NCBI GenBank assembly: GCA_013396915.1
Contig: VWZL01000879.1
Coordinates: 166,023 to 230,022 of the forward strand
DNA length: 64,000 nt
Reading direction: 5' to 3'
Source: Stercorarius parasiticus
Taxonomy: Eukaryota; Chordata; Aves; Charadriiformes; Stercorariidae
Shown piece by piece: positions 13,300 to 22,818 of the stretch. The position numbers were made by a program, and so were the translations under genes. Position 1 is the first letter of the stretch. Each line of letters opens with the position of its first letter. The notes beneath the pieces are model-generated. The model was not told the origin of the DNA. It did no database searches and worked only from the letters and a program-made list of their open reading frames with translations.

Positions 13300-15954
13300 G
13301 TAAGAAATGGGATGAAATTATTTTCATTGCTGCTGGCATGGGTATGCACTCCCAGTTCTGTTTTCTGCTGCTTATTCAGAGTAACATGTTATTGGTTATC
13401 ACCAAGATAGCTATTCTTATTATAGAAACATTGGGCCTTGTTATAAGATATATGTACTCTGAAAACTCAAAAAATTAGCATTGGATAATTTTTCTCTAAT
13501 TCAGAAAATAAGCTAAATCTTGATGGCTCTGTTGACTTTTATTTGCTTTCCAAAATCATAATTATTTTCTATACTGAGTAATTGTGAACATTTTGTTTGT
13601 GAGCTCAGCTTGAAAAACAAGCTAACAACAACAAAACCCAACCAACCAGTAAGGGCAAGCAGCACTCACAAGATTTTATCAGTTACTTCCAGCAAATGCC
13701 CCTCGGTGCCTATTCCACTCTGCTATTCTGAGTTAATTTGCAAAGCTTCGGCAAGGAACAAAGGTTAAATACTTGGAATTTGCACAGGTTGTATGTCAAC
13801 GCAGAATGCTGAATAAATGTTACAAGTAAATGGTAGTTCTTCCAAGAAGAAAAAGGAGGGGCACTGGGTGCAGCTGCCCTGAAAACCATTATAAGAAGAA
13901 AATTCCTCTGGAGCCAAGTGGGAAAGCAGGAGGTGGAAATGCAGAGCATTGCAGGGGTACTGCTTTCAAGACTGCTTCATTAGGGGACTCCAGGTAGGTA
14001 TGGAGCTGAGCAGAACTATTTTACAAACATCTCCTGTAATGTTTTACTGTAAGGAATAACACACTATACGCCTGTAGTACAGGAACCTGCTCTGGTAATA
14101 CGGGAGTACATTTTAGCAACCCGAGCTGAGGGCTGAGCTTTGGTAGTTAGGGATGTTGGTAATTAAAAGCGGTGAAAATAGATGCAAACCCAGCGGCACA
14201 GCATGCTACGGAGGTGGATATTTGTAGTTACAAAACTACATCCCTGGATGAGCTTATAGCAAATCAGATTAAATTTAAGACTGCTAAATTGTGCTATGGG
14301 AATCTATTTCTGTTGATGGGGCTCAGATTGTTCTGCTTTTGTTTGGTTTGGGGTCTGCTGGGTCATTTTATCAACGTGTGTCAAATACATTCATGCTGGT
14401 CATTGTAGTAGCAGTTGCCATTCAAAGCTGTCTCCGCACAGCAGATATGTTGCATCTCCTAGTAAGTTAGAGGCGGGCAAGCTGAGGGAAACAGAACCAC
14501 ATTGTCCGCCGTCGTATCGCATGAAAACCATAGCAGAGAAAACAGAAAACCTCCAAGTCTTGACTCTCCTGGCAAATGGGAGTGTTCTTAACGCAAGGTA
14601 CCATGGAAACCTCTCCTCCTCCAGCCCTCCCCTGCCACGAACAACTTTTTTACCAGTTCTGGTCCTCATCCAGCTCTGAGAGTCAGTGACAATAATTTCA
14701 GCATGCCAAATGTCTGGCCTCAGCAGATTTTCTCATGAATTAAAAAAATGGGGTGTGACGTGGAATTTTTTTCTGACTCCTATGAATATGTCTCCTGGAA
14801 AACATCCTTTGAACAGTTCTGCTATCGGCATGTATTTTCTGCATTTCACTCTCTTTCCCACTTGTATTATTCTGGTATTCTACAGGAAAGTTGCTAACTG
14901 GTTATTTTCAGTTCTAGAACTCTAGGAAATTGAAGCTAGTTTGTGTTAGTATTTCAAAATTAGACTTCTACCTTCACGGGCTACTCCTGGGAGAAACTAA
15001 GCATCCTCAGCTCTTACGAAACCAGTGATGTTCTGGGTGCTCAGCACATTACTGAATAAGGCCTCATCGGAAAGATAGCCAGACAAAGTTGACAAACTTC
15101 TGAATAAAAAGTGCCCCAGTTTCATTCAAAAACTACTTGTAAACAAAAAAAAAGTCAGAAAAAATTAACCTACTTCTCAAACTACTTTAAAAGGTCCTGA
15201 GAAGTCAGTAATTTCTAAAAATTTCAGGGAACACTTGAAACAAGTCATCACCACTAAGATTTTATTTTAGTATTTTTTTTCTTATGGCTTATACATTTTG
15301 TTGTTATTTTTTCTGCTATTTATGCAGAACATAGTCATTGTAATTCTTCTCTGTACCATTATCACTCGCCTGCAGTTAGATACTTTTATTACAGAGACAA
15401 GATATCTCATTGTGGTAACAGCACTCCATTTTACCTTATCCTTATCAGTTTTCTTCTTTTGTGTTATTCACACACACACAGAGTTCAAAATATTTGCGAG
15501 ATGACCTCATTTTTTTTTGTTGTTGTTTCATTTTGATCTTGTTTTCCTGGCTGAGAGGATGTGTGTCACTTGTGTTTTGAAATGAACTCTGGTAAATACA
15601 GCCGCTTCTTGAAAAGATCACTGCTCTCATTTGAGCACGACTTTGCCATAAATATGCAAGTGGGAAGAAAACTATGAAGGCTTCTTGTGCGAACTACCCA
15701 CGGGCTCAGTCTTCTCCCCATTACGGCACAGTGCTGCTTCTGGATCCTTCCTCGCAGAGCACACGACCTACCTCACGGCCGTACATGACACCAAGTGCCA
15801 AAGAAGGATAATTGTATTCTAAGACTTTTTAATTCCCCAACTTACTTCAGCTGTTATCAGCAGCTGGTTACTTCAGCTAGCTGATATGCCTCGGTGTCTT
15901 GTAAACATTCGCTCTAGTATTGTGCATTACTCATAGTTGGAAAATCACTTTGAC
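13300..15954. other. Unassigned non-coding DNA
   Basis: No supportable gene or repeat. Scattered open frames of 60-90 codons appear on both strands. A short (CA)n run lies at 15469-15480. Confidence 0.5.
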
Positions 15955-16465
15955 TCCTGTAACATAATTATGTTAATGTCAAATGAGTCACAGGGAAACA
16001 GAAAACTTGTATCAGAGCTGCACCTTAGTGCCAGTTTCTGAATGCTCCCGTTGGCACAGTAGAAGTAGGTTAGGGGATTTAGGGGGAAAAACAACTTTCA
16101 TTTAATGAGTGATGTGAAATTATGATAATGAGTCATAAGGAAGCTTGCGTGACAATCAAATTCAGATTCACTGAAATATAAAATTGCTAAGAGAGTAACC
16201 TGTCTGATTATTTATAAGAGTAAGAATGAAAAATACTAAATTTTTAAAGAATGACTTTCCCAGGAAAACTGCACAAATATCTTTTGCACGTAAACAGCTT
16301 TTGACATCCATTATTTAGTTCCAACGGCAGTAAGTGATTTATTTAAATTGACATCTTAATTAGATTACATTTCAGAGTCAATCATCTCCAATGTTTTATT
16401 AATTCTACCTCTTTCTTGGTTTAGTTAATGCAAGTGATCATTTAGGGAAAAAAATCCCAACTCCC
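15955..16465. promoter_or_regulatory. Candidate distal enhancer (AP-1 / homeodomain-rich block)
   Basis: Two perfect AP-1 sites TGAGTCA lie 145 bases apart at 15984-15990 and 16129-16135, both on the plus strand and both preceded by AA. Around them are many TAAT homeodomain cores, a GTAAACA forkhead-type site near 16291 and ATTAGATTA-like sequence near 16359. No repeat similarity is visible. It sits about 1.3-1.9 kb upstream of the CpG-island promoter. Motif density alone is weak evidence in AT-rich DNA, so this is an inference. Confidence 0.3.
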
Positions 16466-17249
16466 TTTTAGCTCACTTTTGGATCATAACGCAAAAAGCC
16501 GGAAGCTCTTCAACAAGCTAAAAGTTCTTGTAATGTATCTTGTCCTAACTTAAAGCAGTTGAAGGGACAAGTAAGAGCAGAATTTGTTCCTCAGTTACAA
16601 GATATGGGGGACACACATCTGTGACACACTGGCTATCTCAGGGCTAAGCTGCAGCATATTCTTTTCTGTAATATACAGAGGCAAGTTACTCTGGTATTTG
16701 CCTACCAGGATTTTACATGCTCAAACATATATCAATATTTCCACATGCCAGCCTGATGAATAAGACACACCATCTGAATGTAAATGGAAGCTTTTTTTTT
16801 TTTTTTCAGGTGAGTGAAACATCATTCTTGGAACACAAGGGTTTTAGTATTCCAACAGATCCCACCCTGCTATTCAATAAAAAGGCTCAAAACTAAACAA
16901 AAAGGCAAAAGCCGAAATGAAAATCATAACCAGCTAATTTAAAAGGAAACAAAAAAATCACTTAGGGCAATGTATAGAAAATAAGTGCTGGTAAGTAACT
17001 GCATTTATATTAATGTCCTATTTGAGAAGCTGAGGAGACAAGACTTACATTTCCCCGGGAGCTCCATCTCTCTGAGCATTTCCCCTTCGTCTGCCCACTG
17101 CTCAACTCACTCCTTTTACTGACTTTCTGCCCTAGAAACTCGGTTAATAAATTAAATCTCACATGCCCCCTAAGAAACCAACTGCTGTTACTAAATCGAG
17201 TGGGAATATATAAGGTCATGCCATAGGTGACTAAGTGCACCCTACATTT
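16466..17249. other. Unassigned DNA upstream of the CpG island
   Basis: AT-rich sequence with a poly(T) run at about 16792-16807 and no recognisable gene. GC content starts to rise near 17050. Confidence 0.5.
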
Positions 17250-17649
17250 CCCTGCGAGCCATGATCTAAATACGATGCCACAGCATCATCCCGACCTTAG
17301 GCTGAGCGAGGGGCTCCTTGTCCCCCGCCCGCAGACGGAGGGACACGGACACCGCCTGCGGCTGGCAGCCCTCGCCGGAGGGGTTTTATCGGTGGAAAGC
17401 CTTTACTGTGGTTTTTGGTGCTTCGGCGTTACGGTTGGAAATACACAGGGAACACATTAAGGGCTTCGTCCTTTGTAAATGAGCCGTGGCTGACGAGGGA
17501 TGCACACCACTGCTTTGCCCCAGGGAGGCCGACGGACGCTGCCGCTGGGCAGACCCGGCACCCCTCACCCCGCGGGGGGCGGCTGTGCGGCACCCGCAAA
17601 CCGGGTAAGCGCCGGCGCCGCGACCCGCCGGACCCAGACCCCCACTAGC

Positions 17650-17782
17650 NNNNNNNNNNNNNNNNNNNNNNNNNNNNNNNNNNNNNNNNNNNNNNNNNNN
17701 NNNNNNNNNNNNNNNNNNNNNNNNNNNNNNNNNNNNNNNNNNNNNNNNNNNNNNNNNNNNNNNNNNNNNNNNNNNNNNNNNN
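17650..17782. other. Assembly gap (133 N) inside the CpG island
   Basis: An unbroken run of N lies between two GC-rich flanks. Gaps of this type usually mark GC-rich sequence that was difficult to sequence, so part of the promoter or first exon may be missing. The true length is unknown. Confidence 0.98.
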
Positions 17783-17807
17783 CGATCGCTCCTGCCGTTG
17801 GGTGAGG

Positions 17808-17815
17808 TGACGTAA
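17808..17815 (+). promoter_or_regulatory. CRE/ATF-like site
   Basis: TGACGTAA, one base away from the full CRE TGACGTCA, lies directly after the gap within the CpG island. A second half-site on the opposite strand (ACGTCA) is at 17861-17866. CREB/ATF sites cluster close to transcription starts in CpG-island promoters. Confidence 0.5.
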
Positions 17816-17857
17816 TGCGGGGTCTGCCTCTGCGTCGTACGGGGCTGTGCGTGCCGC

Positions 17858-17870
17858 GTCACGTCACGTG
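17858..17870. promoter_or_regulatory. E-box CACGTG overlapping a CRE half-site
   Basis: The string GTCACGTCACGTG holds a palindromic CACGTG E-box at 17865-17870, bound by USF/MYC-type factors, overlapping ACGTCA at 17861-17866. It lies about 30 bases before the X-box. Confidence 0.5.
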
Positions 17871-17899
17871 CGTGGCGGTGTTTACAGCGAGCGGTGGCG

Positions 17900-17913
17900 G
17901 TTGCCTGGCGACC
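17900..17913 (+). promoter_or_regulatory. RFX-type X-box
   Basis: GTTGCCTGGCGACC is an imperfect inverted repeat. Half-site GTTGCC is followed, after one base, by GGCGAC, one mismatch from GGCAAC. RFX transcription factors bind GTTRCC(N0-3)GGYAAC, and such sites near the start of transcription are typical of genes for cilia and basal bodies. A GC box GGGCGGGGCC follows at 17914-17923 and a splice donor at 17940. The site is clear; its use and the cilia link are inferences. Confidence 0.6.
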
Positions 17914-17923
17914 GGGCGGGGCC
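17914..17923 (+). promoter_or_regulatory. GC box (SP/KLF-type site)
   Basis: GGGCGGGGCC matches the classic SP1 consensus and directly abuts the X-box. It supports a promoter core at this position. Confidence 0.55.
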
Positions 17924-18110
17924 GGGCCGGAGGGCCCAGGTGAGGAGGCCGCGCCGGCCGGCCCGGGGACAGCTGCCTGCCCCGGCTGAAGGAAGGAAGG
18001 GAGGGAGAGAGAGAGGGGGCGGGAGGAGAGCTCCGGTCCAGCTCTGGCCGCCCCTCGTGGCGGGGAGCCGCCGCCGGGGCGCTGAGTGCTGCGGGTAGTC
18101 ACGGCTCTGT

Positions 18111-18954
18111 GTTATGGGGACCAGCAGCTCCGGTGGGATTTATAGCTGTTGGAGAGGGGAGAGGCCGTCGGTCGCCTTTATTTGGCATCGGCGAGGGAGC
18201 CTGCGGCATTGCTTAACCCCCTTTTGCGGGGTGCTGTGTAAAAAAAAAAAAAATAATTCTGTCACGCTGAGGGCGAGAGGAAACCATTGGTGCTCCTCTT
18301 CTTCTAGTACCGTGCTCTCCCAGTAAAGAAAAGCAGAGTATTACCCTGGGGGACACTTTCTACGCCAACTGTAACATGACATTCCCTGCAATTAATTATT
18401 ACATAAATACCACGTCGGGGATGCCATTTGTGTTAGTCTTTCTTTTAGCTACAGCAATGACAACACTAGTGTATATCTAGAATCTTATAAGGATGCTGTT
18501 TCATTTCTAATCCAGTTGCCAAGTCCATCCTTGTCAAGAACAGCCCGAGGATGTTGTGTAGCCTTTGTGGCCATGTATTCTTGCTGTGAAAGACCAAAGT
18601 CTAGGAGTGTTTACACTGCCCTGCAGGAGCTGGCCTTGGCTCTTTTGCCTTTTTTCTAAGAATCAGATAATCCTACATTTAAAAAAAGCATTATAACGAT
18701 TGTGGATATGAAAGGATGTTGGGCCACGTGTGCAAGCTTTTAATAGCAGCATTTGGTAGACAGGGCTTACCCACTTGTTGTTGTAACTCTTTATATTTCT
18801 AAATGTGGTATTATAAAGCTGCTGGGTCTTTTTGATCCCTTCTGCATGTGACTTTTTTGAGAAATTGTGCATAAAAGTCAGTAAGTGTATGTCTGTCTCC
18901 TAAAGCCGTTGCTTTCTGTAGGCAGACCAGGCAGCAAATAGATCTTTAGCTTGG
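18111..18954. other. DNA following the CpG island, including an open plus-strand segment
   Basis: From about 18447, after a TTTCTTTTAG-type acceptor, one plus frame stays open for about 70 codons to a TAA at 18657-18659, encoding a Ser/Leu/Cys-containing stretch. A different plus frame upstream (18327-18479) is also open and ends in a hydrophobic segment that could pass as a membrane helix. The segments are in different frames and no donor follows, so they may be the front part of the decayed coding remnant that starts downstream, a terminal exon, or chance. A poly(A) run lies at 18241-18253. Confidence 0.25.
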
Positions 18955-20330
18955 GATGGCATCTTCTCAGGTTGATTGAGCTCAAGGAAAATGTGGTGGG
19001 CCATGTGAAACAAGGAACTCAAACTACACCAATTGCTGAATATCTACCTTCTTCCATTTGGGTGTGGCACTGCACTAAAAAAGGTAGTTGAATAGTTGCT
19101 GGCAATCCTTCTTTTTCAGTCTTTCGTTATGATAAAGCCGCCTGTGTTTGCAGAGGTTGCATATCCAATTTGAAGGGCTTTGTTGCGCAGTGTAATGATA
19201 GCGTGGCGCAGCGCAAACTTAAGCTAAATATTGCTGTCACAGAGCATTCCAAGGGAAAGTGGTATGGTTACTAAAGAGTGGCTGTGCCTTTTATTAGATC
19301 AAATCTTATAGAGGAAGAGAGAAGTGAACAAGCTTTCAGGAATACAAGCTTTTTTCCTTCAGCTGCTTTAAAAAAGAAGTTCCAGAAACCTGTATCAACA
19401 GACTTGTGCTGGTCTCTGTCAAAAACCTGGATTACTTCATTAGCTTCTAGAAATCTAATAGCTGTTACTTTTCCACTAACTTGTTTCTGGTTTCATGCTA
19501 CTATGAGTACACCTGTCAAACCGAGTGGTGTTTGGACCAATATACATGTAGTTGTACAATTAATTGCTCTAAGTGCAACAAAACAGGCCCAGCATATATT
19601 ATCAGTTCTGGAGATCACATCGCATCCCCTCTGAAGGGGGCTTTTACAATGCTTACCTCACTGTTACAAGGATGACTGTATGCTGACAGGAAAATGGTCC
19701 TTTGAATGAGCTACCAGAATACAATTGTGAAGCTTACTGTAACTCTAAAAAAAAAAAAAAATCTGTACTGATTGTACATCTCTGCCTGTGATGTACTATC
19801 CTATACTAGAACCTCCCTGGAAAATAGCTGAATAATCCCCTTTTCCTGAAAGAAGTCCTATGCCTTGATATGAAGCTTTCGCAGAATTTTCCATTTGCCC
19901 TTCACAGCTTTCAGGTGGTGCCCAGTTAGAAACAACCTTCCTGGAAGTTGGTGAGTACTGAGCAGAGTCAGACTGTGTGTGAGTCTTGCATAATAAATGC
20001 CCTCTACAGCAGAACTACCACAGTCTATGGATCCTACTCATTCCCATCCCAGAATGTGACTTAATTGCTCAATATACCGAATGTCCTCATGAAGGTTACT
20101 GGGATGAACCTGAATAGTTAGCAGGCATTAGAATGGCTCTCACAAGCTGAAGTATGGAAATAGCCACTCAGCAGCTGGAGAATATTTCTGCAGAGCAATT
20201 GAAGTGGACTGATAGAGTACCTCCAAAACATAAGCCCACAGCTTAGCTTTTTTAACTCAGGTGGAGCCTTAAAAATTGTGGTTTCAACAGAAACATAAAT
20301 TTGGTACTTAATTTTGACATTATTCTTCCT
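18955..20330 (+). pseudogene. Frameshifted cysteine-rich coding remnant (retroviral glycoprotein-like or pseudogene)
   Basis: Protein-like stretches follow one another on the plus strand, separated by stop codons and frame changes. At 19278-19634 there is a 118-codon open frame. Overlapping it in another frame, 19481-19675 encodes a segment with seven cysteines in 27 residues (19496-19576) and two N-glycosylation sequons (NCS and NKT). A Cys-containing segment continues in a third frame from about 19708, and further Cys- and Trp-containing pieces occur to about 20210, followed by a hydrophobic piece near 20260-20330. Disulphide-rich, glycosylated sequence followed by a hydrophobic tail would suit a decayed envelope-type glycoprotein of an endogenous retrovirus, but I recognise no diagnostic motif and no flanking LTRs. 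A processed pseudogene of a secreted protein, or chance, is also possible. Confidence 0.25.
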
Positions 20331-21506
20331 GTCAGCCCTCTGCTTTCACACAGGCATTAATTAGCAGCTGTTCTTTAAATTCCGTGATGATTAAGGCCCC
20401 TCCTCACTTCTAAGTGCTAATTACCTTTTTCTCTGAAAAGATACATTTTTTTTAATGTAATCAGGATATTTTAATTCTTGTGAGACTTACGAAGGTCCAT
20501 GTTCTTTTAACAACTTAGATCTGTTGATCTGATTAAAAAAATAATACATTTTCTAATGCCTTCTATGTCTGGAATCCATTTTCAGGGCAGACTAGAAGGA
20601 GTTTCTGGTGGAAGTTAAGAGAGAGATATGTATTCTCTGACTCAACAGGGCTCTTTGTTTTCAAGCAATAGAAATAAAGAGGCTCTCTTCTGAGTTTCCT
20701 TTAATTATGAGCCTGAGGGTATAGGGAAAGGAGGAGTGATTTTTGTTTCTCAATATGATGTTTGCTGCCTGGAGGAGTTGCTGTTTTGTTGCTAAAATAT
20801 AATTACACCTTTCCTGTGGCTATAGAGAAGATTTGGCTGTGTTATACTTGTGATTTGTGGTTGTCTTCCTTTTTCCATGGGAGCTCTCCAAAAAGGTAAA
20901 TGGGAGTTATATCTGTGACTTAAATGCCCTACTTTCTCTTCTTCACAATCATAAGGATTTCCTTTTGTTATGAACCAGAGCAGAATGTCAAGTCAGTTCT
21001 TGCAGTCTGGCTTTTTCATTCTAGAGAAAACATGATACATTTGAAATGTATTTGAAATACCATTTTCTCATTAGATCGTTAGGTTATGCAAGGTGGAGGA
21101 TGGCAGTTACCCTTAAAGCTATTTATTACATTGTGGTTGTGAATCTAATGAGGGAAGATGGAATTCAAGAAGGGACATGATAGAAGTTTTTGTAGAAGTG
21201 GGTATAGTCTGGATGATGAAGGTATACGAGAAAATTAATGTTTAAAAAAAGTTTACAAATCCTTTAGTGTGTACAGTTCTGCCTTTACTTATGAACAGTC
21301 CTTGATCAAGCATAGGCACTACTAAGTCAGTATCCTGTAGTTTTCTTCTTCATGGGAATCTCCTGTTTTTCTAGCAGCACCAAAGTCAGGAATTCATGGC
21401 TTTTTGAGAAATGAAATTATTTTGTTTGATTCCTTAGGTGATCACTTCCTTTCTCTGAGCAAGTGTAAGCAGAACTATCAGTGATTCTGAGCATTTTTCT
21501 TTTCAG
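20331..21506. other. Unassigned, probably intronic DNA
   Basis: AT-rich sequence without recognisable genes or repeats. All frames are interrupted frequently. Confidence 0.5.
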
Positions 21507-21574
21507 GTAGAAAGAGTAGTTAAGATGTGAGCAAGAAACTTAAGAAATATACAGTCTACCACAGGGTGCTTTAG
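21507..21574 (+). other. Candidate non-coding exon with strong splice sites
   Basis: The acceptor TTTTTCTTTTCAG ends at 21506 and a perfect donor GTAAGT begins at 21575, enclosing 68 bases. All three frames contain a stop within this span (including ATGTGA), so if it is an exon it is untranslated: a 5'UTR exon of the gene starting in the CpG island or a lncRNA exon. It lies 3.6 kb downstream of the CpG-island donor on the same strand, which suits a second 5'UTR exon. Splice-site strength is the only evidence. Confidence 0.35.
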
Positions 21575-22575
21575 GTAAGTAATTTAATGCTTTCTGACAA
21601 ATAGAGATAATACATTTTGTACCTCATAGCAATGTAGTGAGCATAATGCTAAGACTGTTTATCATGTAAATACCTAAGATAAGTAGAAATTGCACATTAA
21701 AGGCCTAACCTGTTTTTCTTTGACCTTTTACTACGTTCTGCAGAACAGTTACTGCAGCATCTGTAGAACTGAAACAATACTGGTATTCATTAAATCTGCT
21801 GTAGTCTAATAGTCTCACAAATAAATTTATTCAATTTGTGGCATTTGTTACATTACTGACAATTTGCATAACTTATTAAAAAAAAAGTCCCTTTTTTATT
21901 TCCGTCCGCAAATCCTAGTAAGATTTCACAGCATTCAACTCTAAGAAATTTTGTGATAGTTACCTGTGAATTAATCATAAACTTTAATTCATATCAGAAG
22001 GTTATCATAGCTTTTCATTTAACATTAAACTATTTCACAAATCTATTCATTTCTAATTGACATTTTGTCAACTAGTCCATTCACAGGGTCAGTGCAGGAT
22101 TGTTACCTGGTAGTGTTTATCATGACGCAATGAATTACATAATTTATGAGCTTTTTGTTGTTGTTACCACTGTTTACCAACAGTACAACTTGAAAGTTTA
22201 CATTAAACGTGACTCTCAAAGTTCAGAAATAGATTAAACCCTATTGCTGTGTTCTGCACTCTAATCCTTCCTGCCCTTGCCTCCCTTCCCACCCCCAAAT
22301 CAAAGTTTCCAAGACCGTAAAGTCAAAATGTTTCACATAAATCTTCTTTGTGCAGCTCAGACTCTTTGAAACTTCTGTTCTGTTTGTTTCTTCCAAAACT
22401 TCCTGGCGCTTTCGCCATATCCACTGATTCTTTTTTTGTTTGCTTGTGAATGATATTTGGCTTTATCTAGGACTGCTAGTGGTCTGTAACTCTGGTTTTC
22501 ACCTGTTATTAAAAAAATAATTTGATAACTTTATTAAATTTACAAAGAAACAACTGTAGTATACTGTAAATCAAA

Positions 22576-22818
22576 ATGGGAAATATATTTTGCAAAGCAG
22601 GAAGAGTTGTGGAAAGAAGTTTAAAAAAGTTAAACATTGTTTTCCCCAAGGGCTCCTGTTTTTATGACTGTTTAGATTCATACATTCTTTGGAACTTGTC
22701 TTTTGCTTTGGAATGCCTTACTAAACGTGAGAAGTTGAAAATGGACTCAATAGATGATGACTACCATTTTGAAACTTCCATAAACAGGGCACTGTGTACT
22801 GTGGAACATTTATCTTAA
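22576..22818 (+). CDS. Small open reading frame, 80 codons, unknown
   Basis: The ATG at 22576 has a favourable context (A at -3, G at +4) and opens 80 codons, ending at TAA. The product would begin MGNIFCKAG, which resembles an N-myristoylation plus nearby cysteine acylation signal, followed by a Lys/Arg-rich and then mixed sequence with no membrane helix. I recognise no family, and frames of this length arise by chance many times in a window of this size. No splice sites or polyadenylation signal were tied to it. Confidence 0.12.
   Translation: MGNIFCKAGRVVERSLKKLNIVFPKGSCFYDCLDSYILWNLSFALECLTKREKLKMDSIDDDYHFETSINRALCTVEHLS

Larger units (their letters stand above)
17783..17939 (+). other. 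Probable first exon (5' end unknown) ending at a consensus donor
   Basis: The sequence CCCAG/GTGAGG gives a near-consensus 5' splice site at 17940 just after the promoter motifs, and purine-rich intron-like DNA follows. The exon start is not visible: it could lie in the gap or anywhere after it, and the X-box may be inside or just upstream of the exon. An ATG at 17815 opens a frame to the donor but has no support as a start. I treat the segment as largely 5' untranslated. Confidence 0.4.
17250..18110. promoter_or_regulatory. CpG island with promoter, probably bidirectional-capable
   Basis: GC content and CpG frequency jump sharply compared with both flanks, with many CGCC, CCGG and GGCGG strings, and fall again after about 18110. 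This is the only such block in 64 kb, so it is the best candidate for a gene start. Consensus splice donors on the plus strand appear at 17605 (CGG/GTAAGC) and 17940 (CAG/GTGAGG), suggesting rightward first exons. A run of GGAAG and GAGA units occurs at 17990-18018. A 133-base gap interrupts the island. Open frames across it on both strands are the usual by-product of few stop codons in GC-rich DNA and are not called as genes. A leftward transcript cannot be excluded. Confidence 0.85.

Noticed and set aside
17386..18102. A 238-codon minus-strand frame across the CpG island, and several plus-strand frames there
   Set aside because: It spans the N gap, is rich in Arg, Pro, Gly and Ala, and owes its openness to GC-rich DNA with few stop codons. 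No splice or domain evidence.
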